Below are positions 56,897-64,000 of a stretch of DNA of 64,000 bases, in pieces. This DNA comes from Takakia lepidozioides (taxonomy: Eukaryota; Streptophyta; Takakiopsida; Takakiales; Takakiaceae). Location: assembly GCA_030704615.1 (NCBI GenBank), contig CM060734.1, positions 43,354,042 to 43,418,041 on the forward strand, given 5' to 3'. The position numbers were made by a program, and so were the translations under genes. Within the stretch, counting starts at the first letter, position 1. Every line of letters begins with the position of its first letter. The notes below the pieces were generated by a model. It saw nothing but the letters and a program-made list of their open reading frames with translations, searched no databases and was not told the origin of the DNA.

Positions 56897-59330
56897 TTAT
56901 GTAGCTTTGATTACGTGTCTAATCAACTTGAACATCATCATCCGGAGCTTCTTCATCCTCATCAAGCTGCAAGTCTTCTTGGTCATCGGAGTCATCATCA
57001 TAAATGGCCCGGCCCTCAAAAGCACCTCCGTATCATCCTCCACCTCGTTGTCAATGGTCGTGTCTTCATCTCCTTGTCCAACATCCGTATCTTCTGGAGC
57101 TTCATCATATAGGGTCCGAGATGCATTCTTCAGGGCATTATCATCCTCTTCTACCCCCTCTACCCAACCTCCATCATCAGCATCATTATGACCAGCCCAT
57201 CCCTCCACCGTAATTACTTCATCCCGTGGAGATCTGAGACCATGATAGATACGTCTTCCTCTTGACTGAGCATGCACAACCACCTTCCAATTCCCCCTCT
57301 TGTTTTGTCATCGGAGAAGAAAACTTGTTTCATGTCTGAAAGAAATGCAAAAGGTTCATCGGAGGGACGATGAGTAGGATTGAGCCTATCTGCATTGACG
57401 CGCATAAAACCACAATCATCTCGCACTAGTGTTGCGGAGGGCCCCACAAAATGTGGCTGGAACCACCTTCCCTTGAAGAGAAGAGGCCGGTACCTTGTAT
57501 ATTGAAGTTAGAATATGCTCTCAAGCTCTTCAATGTACTCAAGTTTGCTCATAGCAGGTCGTGTATCTCCCTTACCCCACACGAAGTCTTGCCAATATGT
57601 GGCACACAAGCCAGAATCAAAGGTTGTTTTGCGCTTCATGTCAAGAGCACAAATGCGGAAATGACGATCGTGATCCCAAACCGCTGTGTATAAGGTCGTG
57701 CATTGATTGGAGCCCCTTGCAAGGTCGTGCACCATATCTGAAACCACCTCACCTTGAGAAATGACGTCATAAATTGAAGTCTTGAGCCACTGTTGGAATG
57801 AACTTAGAGGCTGCAATTCCACGGGCAAATCTTGTGAAGGAACATTCCGGCGGCCCGCTCCTCGTCGACGGCGTCTAGTAACCGGCCTTGGATGGTTGTG
57901 CCTCCATGCAAGCGTCTCCTCGTCTTGTTGTTGAACAAGGTTATTGTATCTTGTCTCCCACTCATGTATGGATGGGGTGTTCTTCAGTATGAAATCATGC
58001 GTTTGCTCAATAACCAAGGTCAGCAATTTTACCCTCTTCGATTTTTTGGGCAAAACGATGGTTCGTGCATCCTCCTCTTCCTTCCACATCCGATGGACTT
58101 CCTCATCCACCTTTGCCATGTACTCCATGCAATAGAACATAGCTTCTTGCAATGTATACCCCTCCGTCATGCTACCCTCCGGGTGCGACATTTGTCTTAC
58201 AAATGCTTTCAAAGTCTTCATGTAACGCTCAAGGAAGTACATCCACCGAGAATGAACGGGGCCGGCAATCGAAGCATCTTCCACTAAGTGCACTACCAAG
58301 TGCACTTGGATGTCCCACGTACTGCAATGAGCAAGATGTTTGCAAAATATTGTGGTAGTCATGAGACTTCAAACCATGGACCCCGTCTTCGTTGAACTTC
58401 TTATGGAGGGATGACCCATAACCAGTTGGACAGCATCTATGGTGGCTATCACATTCTTGTATTCCTCCTTTGTCCATTGCCAAGGTGCGCGCCTATACTT
58501 CCACCGTACAACACCCTTTGGGTCCATACCATTTTGTTCGGCCCATAGATGGCGCATGCGACCCTGCCCCTCAAGCTCCTTTCTAACACCGAGAGAATCT
58601 CCTTTTGCAGCCACTCCCTTCTTTGCCGGCGTGCCATGAAGAACCCGAAAAAGGGACGAGCAGACATTCTTCTCAATATGCGTGGGATCTTGAAGATGGC
58701 GAATCTTCATGTCATACATATATCCCCACCCACAAATACTTACACAATTTTTTTGATGTGAAAGTAACAATGCAACGCATACCAAATGTGCAATATCACA
58801 TGCATGCATAGGGATATTGACGGTGTTTTTGTAGAATACGTACCGCCCAATATGGCAACTCGTAGAAGATTGAAAGTCGCTTCATGCCGGGCACGTCCAC
58901 TTCACCGACCGTGCCCGTATGGACCTCCTTCCATCGGTCTTCCCAAAACTGCCTGGATGGTGTCACAGGGAGGGGGACGTACCTCCTCTTTGCCATCAAA
59001 CAAGTGTTTCTCTCTTCTTCTCCATCGATGGCTCATAGGAAGAAACTTGCGGTAGTTGGGATACACCATCTTGCGAAGATGGCGGGAGCTATGTGCATCA
59101 AGATCATTGCCACAATGCAAGCACACATGGTACCCTTTGGTGCTTAGCCCCGAGCAAACAGTTAGTCCTGTACACATCCCGCCACATTAGCCAAGACAAG
59201 AAGTTCTCAAGACTGTCGCCTTGACAAGACTATCCGGCCTTGACAAGTAAATGTATGCGGGTTCTTCATGGGGAACATAATATACCTGGATAATCATGCA
59301 TTGTCCACAGCAATATGCCTCTCATCTGAA
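56897..59330 (-). pseudogene. CACTA transposase (TNP2 type with C-terminal DUF4218 and DUF4216)
   Basis: Minus-strand pieces in TNP2 order follow. About 59330-59290 reads RGILLWTMHDYPG. 59177-58902 reads GLSTKGYHVCLHCGNDL and RKFLPMSHRWRR. About 58900-58830 reads GMKRLSIFYELPYWA. 58760-58600 reads DPTHIEKNVCSSLF. 58330-58100 reads VHLVEDASIAGPVHSRWMYF and EGYTLQEAMFYCMEYM (DUF4218). About 57650-57300 reads ICALDMKRKTTFDSG and DEPFAFLSDMKQVFFSDD (DUF4216). An acidic C-terminus follows at 57283-56897. Some gaps look like introns (GT/AG ends near 59300 and 58850), others like frameshifts. The upstream part of the transposase is not present here in the same direction. Confidence 0.85.
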
Positions 59331-59659
59331 AAAATTGTCCGGCCATAGGGTCAAGTGAACCATCCAATGCCGGAACCCCCCTCCATAGCTACTTAAGTTC
59401 ATCAACTAGTCCATGTTTGCCACTTGTTTTTTCCCTATGAGACATTCACATCATTGTTTCAATGCTCCACCAATATGCAAATTATACTACATAATGAATT
59501 ACACGTCTTACTCCATGATTATGTCACTCATCAATCTTGCATCCGAATTGCGCCAGAGATCATAAGATTAATGTAAAGTCCAAGGGAATAATAAGCATGA
59601 AATTGTGAGGAAGGATTTATTGTCTTGGGCTCTCTAGCACCATAGGGATGCTCCGCCTT

Positions 59660-59705
59660 CGGTTACCAATTTTGAAAGCCCCGAGGCTGAGGCATAGGGT
59701 TTTTT
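59660..59705 (+). pseudogene. Short LINE fragment
   Basis: GGTTACCAATTTTGAAAGCC followed by CCGAGGCTGAGG matches the LINE at 56459-56495 (TTACCAACTTTGAAAGTCTC, GAGGCTGAG). It is about 45 bp with no further context. Confidence 0.45.
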
Positions 59706-59760
59706 CGCCAACGGTTTTTGAGAAATGAAAATGCTGGTGGTGTGTGTTAATTAGGATGCG

Positions 59761-61499
59761 ATGGTGAGGAAACATCAACCCGTCTCCCTCGAGGATGGGG
59801 AGGTAGTACCACATATCGATTGTGGCCCTAGAACGATCGTTTTTCGTGGCGAGGAACCACCCATTGCACTTGATCCAATACAGGCTGCCGGACACAATCG
59901 TAGAAGGGACCGGGCCCAAATTTCAGGTGATGCGGAGGATGTTGACACTCCGAGATCGAGTCGGAAGCGCCGCAAGTTACCCCGTCCACCCACGTCCACC
60001 TTTGACCCCCCCCCCCCCCCCGACAGGATTGAGTGTTGGTGCACTAAGTGTTGGGAACAGATACCGCCGGGCGGCACCAGACCACCGAGGCGGCGACCGC
60101 ATATTGTCGAAAAACATTACAAGAAGAACATGATTGTGGATGCGGCAAAGGTGAGTGTTTTTCCCACCCTTCTCATTAACATTCATTTAAGGTACATTTA
60201 GGTTTATCTAATAATATAGTATGATTGATAAGCATACATGAATCCAAATTACGACATAAGTATTGATGCGTCATTCACTGCGCATATTGCAGCCACGACT
60301 TGATGCCCAAGCTCGCAATCACATTGCACAGGAGGCATTTCGCGCCGGTCTACTTGCAAAATTTGTGTCAAAGCATGTGCCCGATGTGACCAGTTGGTTC
60401 CCCCAGCAGCACGTAGATGAGATGCGTAGGGTCCAGGGGTATCGTAGGTGTCATAGGCATTATGGCTGGCGCCAAGCAGGCCAACCCCCCCCCTAGTTTC
60501 CTCAGGCGGTCCCCTTGATCCAGTGTCATCATCTGATGATTCTCCGCACCGTACATGCAATAGCAGCTTGCAGGTCGATTGTGCCCCACCCCCGTCTGTT
60601 TCTTTACCTGATCCACCTCTGGTAGTACTTGATCCGAACGTTGTATCCCCAACAGCACCTCCGACATTACATCCTCAACCACCTCCACTTTCATCTCCTC
60701 CGCCAGCAGTACCACCTCCACCTCCACCTCCATGTGCATGTGCCCCCCGAACCCCTATGAGGGGTCGGCTTCGCCCTAGGTTTCCTCTCCTTCGGCTTGG
60801 GCGGCCTGAGCTGGATCCTCGCCCCCGATGGCAAGCGCATAAGACTATGTTACTGAGGACCGTCCAGCCTCGTTGTTGGGGGAATCATCTCGACCCTCCT
60901 ATCCCTATCCGAGAAAATGTGGAGTTCGAGTATTGGGGGAGACGGTATGTTGTGAGAGCCGCTACAGACCCTGCTATGGGTCGGGGTTTATTCACGGTCA
61001 ATGATATTGTGGTTCTTCCTCGGAGAAACACCATGGTGGATTTGTTTCCCTACTACGGTCCATACTACACCTCTAAGGAGTTCCGTACATTACGCCTCGA
61101 ACCCCATACATCCTACCCTACATTTTGTGTGTCAATGGACAGGATGTACGTAGACGGGGGTTGTCTCCCATTGAGATCAGATTTTGTGATAGTGACCCCG
61201 ATATCTTTGGCAATGTTGTTGGGCTCATCAATAGTTTTTTTGGTCATCCTAGGAGAACCAATGTAGTATGGGACGAGCGAAGCGATGGGCATGAGAGCTT
61301 TTGTGGTCATACGTCGATATACTGTGAGGGGATGCACATGTTTGTCATGACATGTGCTAGTAGGACTATTAGGGCTGGCAGCGAGCTATTTGCATCATAC
61401 GAGTTCCGGGATGATTGGGACCTCCGGTTGCAATTTTGCATATGTGATCTAAACATACTTGTGCACATGTGGACCAAATATGAGCTTGAACCAAGTTGA
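59761..61499 (+). pseudogene. Zinc-finger plus SET-domain gene, CACTA-associated copy 2
   Basis: Exon 1 (59761-60150, donor AAG|GTGAGT) encodes 130 residues. It ends with CTKCW ... HIVEKH, a C-x2-C ... H-x4-H zinc-finger-like motif next to basic stretches (SRKRRK). Exon 2 starts at 60293 (PRLDAQARNHIAQEAF). A C-run near 60485 shifts the frame into a proline-rich linker. The SET domain follows: EYWGRRYVVRAATDPAMGRGLF (60930-61010), VDLFPYYGPYY, a two-base shift in a TG run near 61118, DPDIFGNVVGLINSFFGHP where SET proteins have the NHS region, TNVVWDE, and TCASRTIRAGSELFASYEF. SET domains are usually protein-lysine methyltransferases; activity here is unproven, and the NHS core is altered. The same gene precedes TNP2 at 44.9-46.8 kb. 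Confidence 0.75.
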
Positions 61500-62389
61500 T
61501 TCAATGGGTCATTGTAGTGTTGAACGCAGCTACGTGTCGTAGAGACGGAAAATTACGTTTCGCCTGCACATGATTTTTTTTTTAATTCCATTTTCAAGCC
61601 ATATGCTTAATGATAGCATATGCAATGTGCCTACAAAATTTGGGAGTAAACAAAAGTCATTTGGACCCAGAACCATATTTTGTTCTCTCATTTGTATTCC
61701 AAAGTTGAGTTATCTTCAACTTAATGCACTCTTCATAGAGAGTTATGCAAAAGTGACCCTAGAATTTATTATTTTTATTATTATTATTTTCTATTTTGTT
61801 TTTGTCCAATGTTTTGCATGGATGTAGTGGTGCAAAGCCCGATGTCATAGAACAAAATAGAGCCAAAAATAAAATCATTACGCCCCTCAAGATTGCAATC
61901 CTATATTTTCTAAATGCAAATATTTATTTTAATTTATTCTAAATTCGATTTAATTCAAAATTGGTGCAAGGTGAGTGCGTCGTTGGGGAGGCAATTTTTT
62001 TTTTTAAATATATTATTATTATTATCTCTGCTGGATCTTTGTACATGTGTTGCACACATATTTAAGCACATGTAGGAAAAAATAAAGCTTGAACCACATC
62101 CGTTTGATGGGTGCAATGGCATGAGAGAATTTTCTTTCACATTAATAAATAAAAATTGGTTGATAGAGTGAACGCGTCCTTGGGGGGCCAAATGATTTTG
62201 TTTGGGTTTGAAACTTTGCATGCGTGACGTTGTGCACATACATGTAATTATTGAATGACATATTTGATGCATGCACACATTAAAGGTTGTTGTTTGCATT
62301 TCGCTTATAATAAGTTGTATGGTTGCAATGACACATTATAATATATGTCCCTATATTCATTTGTTCGTATCAGGACTTTATCCATCCCT
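61500..62389. other. Spacer between SET-like gene and TNP2 start
   Basis: AT-rich; no gene recognised. The equivalent spacer in copy 1 holds the MITE-like repeat, which is absent here. Confidence 0.45.
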
Positions 62390-62995
62390 TCCCGGTCCTT
62401 TCTCTTGGCACCCCATCCGAAACAACCCAATTACATCAGGCGGGAGCCGTGGGCGAGACGTCGCCCCCACGGTACCGGACGATGATGACGATGACAGTGA
62501 CAACAACAATGAGCATGGAATTAACCAAGAGGATGTGCAAGCCATGGATGATCTCTTAATGCATCATGTGGGCGCTAATGCATCACATGGAGAGGAAACC
62601 CGGCCAATCGATGATCCTGAAATGGCCCCCTCAAATGACATGGAGAGAGAGACAAGAACTCCCTTGTAGAAAGGGGCGAAAGTGAGTCGACTTTCAACAA
62701 TCTTACTTTTGCTCAATCTTCAAATTCGATGTGGCATAAGTAATGTTGGGATGTCTCCATAATGCGAACTATTGCGGACTATATCCTTGTTGCACACTTG
62801 AAACCCAACATGCCACGGTCGCGGAAAGAGGCGCGTGAAGTCTTGGACTCTGTGGGGATGGGCTATAAGATGTTTGATGCATGTCCATGTGATAAAACCC
62901 TATACTACGGAGAGGATTCACGTCTCACCAAGTGCCCAAAGTGCAATGAAGACCGATATCGGGATGATGTCCAAGGGAAAAAAGTACCACGCAAG
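62390..62995 (+). pseudogene. TNP2-type CACTA transposase, N-terminal part, copy 2
   Basis: An acidic exon (PTVPDDDDDDSDNNNEHG, EDVQAMDDLLMHHV) ends with a stop just before the donor-like GTGAGT at 62682. The next exon (62762-62995) reads MRTIADYILVAHL, PRSRKEAREVLDSVGMGYK, ACPCDKTLYYGED and CPKCNEDRYRDDVQG, ending at a GTATAA donor. The acceptor AG seen in copy 1 is changed here (CCATAATG). No later TNP2 exons follow before 63200. Confidence 0.75.
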
Positions 62996-63248
62996 GTATA
63001 AGCGTCATTTCCCCTCGCATGGAAATTTTCTTCTTTAATCTTGTCAATGCATGTAAAGTGTATTCCACAAAGTTTAGGGTTTAGAGAGTAGTACTCATGC
63101 AAGATCTGATTTTGGTTTTGGAAGGAGTGAGTGAGGAGTGTAAAGAGCGACGTTCGGTTTTGACCATTCACGCCCAAATGAGGGAGAGGCTGCATAAAGG
63201 GAAAGACATAAGGGTGTTGTATTATGTGTGCTAATGGGATGATTACAT

Positions 63249-64000
63249 GTGGGGGACGTGGGGTATTTCATCCTAGAAAATGCATTACTTTCCGATCATC
63301 CCGCGATTGAGGGCACAGTACCGAAGCCCCGAATTGGCCAGACTCAAGAGATGGAAATGCTCACAAGACAGGTGCAGACACTTAAGGAGCAGGTGGATAC
63401 ACTCAAGGGGCAGCTGAAGACTGCCAAAGACCAGGGAAATAAGTGGCTCTTATGCAACACTGTACTGCTGAGGGACAGGGAAAAAAAGCAGGCTGTTAAC
63501 AGCCACCACAGAAAGAGACATTGCCATAGGCAATGAACAAAAATGGAAACAGCAGCTGGAGAAGCTGACATTGCAAGCAGGGCTGGACACAGCAGACGCA
63601 GCCTTGGCCCGAGCCTGGTTGAGTGAAGGGAGTGAACTGCAAATGAAGAAACTCAACAAGGCAATGGTAAGACAAATGAAATGTCAATTGACGAAGTTGG
63701 TGACAGACATTCACGAGGAATTTCTGCCACCAATTCCAGAACAAGATGAGCTCATGGACGAAGACGACCAAGAGGAACAAGACCATGAACAAGAAGCACC
63801 AATACAATCAACAACAACAACACTAGCACAAACACCACCAACAACACAACCACCACAAAGTCAACAGGCACTGGTATAGGCCACAACAGAGCCATCTACT
63901 CAGGAGGTAAACCCCGTACCATTACCAAGTGTTATGGTGGCATCAACTTCGGTAGTAGGGGATGGTTTCCAAATCATGCCATGCAAGCAAGATGAAGAGT
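63249..64000 (+). pseudogene. Coiled-coil protein frame, frameshifted, runs off the right edge
   Basis: A frame at 63249-63536 carries heptad-like LTRQVQTLKEQVDTLKGQL and breaks near an A7 run at 63480. The next frame continues the coiled coil (ERDIAIGNEQKWKQQLEKL, then LDTADAALARAWL) to 63879. An acidic stretch (DELMDEDDQEEQDHEQE) and a Thr/Gln/Pro-rich tail follow, with a stop after QQALV, while the open sequence continues to the edge. It may be a gag- or transposon-type accessory ORF, or a decayed host gene. I do not recognise it. Confidence 0.4.

Overview
The window is nuclear DNA from a land plant. Three ordinary host genes can be read exon by exon with conserved splice sites: a UVR8-type UV-B photoreceptor (+, 12478-17672), a UBA2-like two-RRM RNA-binding protein (+, 22943-27976) and a probable plastid-targeted membrane protein (-, 20540-21376). 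A fourth multi-exon gene for a RING-H2 protein (-, 3518 to beyond base 1) runs off the left edge. The DYW-type PPR protein, OSB-type PDF motifs, Ty3 chromoviruses, TNP2-type CACTA elements and LINE relics all fit a large, repeat-rich plant genome. A fern is my guess, from the style of the PPR and transposon families; this is inference only.

Layout. 1-3.5 kb: RING-H2 gene. 4.5-11.1 kb: transposon graveyard, with a tRNA-like repeat, a PPR scrap, a PHD-like reading frame beside a CACTA-type end, a minus-strand Ty3 chromovirus pol relic joined head to head with the 3' end and LTR of a plus-strand relative, and a minus-strand LINE relic. 11.3-28 kb: gene island with UVR8, a Mutator-type MITE, the plastid membrane protein and the UBA2-like gene. 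29-31.6 kb: a GTGTAACTC-rich repeat family and a long inverted repeat. 32.2-36.7 kb: tandem relics of OSB (organellar single-stranded DNA-binding) PDF-motif exons running in frame into an intact PPR-DYW gene that contains four nearly identical 303-bp repeats. 37.7-40 kb: local duplications. 40.1-44.45 kb: plus-strand Ty3 element with 5' LTR. 44.5-48.5 kb: decayed CACTA-family copy with a zinc-finger/SET gene followed by the start of TNP2. 49-53.1 kb: decayed paralogue of the OSB-PPR locus. 53.9-59.3 kb: CACTA element with minus-strand TNP2, interrupted by a LINE (16-bp target duplication), itself interrupted by a small CACTA (CAA target duplication). 59.7-63 kb: a second, better-kept zinc-finger/SET plus TNP2 copy. 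63.2 kb to the right edge: a coiled-coil reading frame.

The most unusual points are (1) the PPR-DYW gene growing out of an array of OSB PDF-motif exons, with a decayed duplicate about 15 kb away, and (2) two CACTA-family copies that both carry a zinc-finger plus SET-domain gene just upstream of the transposase, suggesting a chromatin-modifier-like gene that travels with the transposon. All assignments come from reading the sequence and from knowledge of the families; no database search was run.
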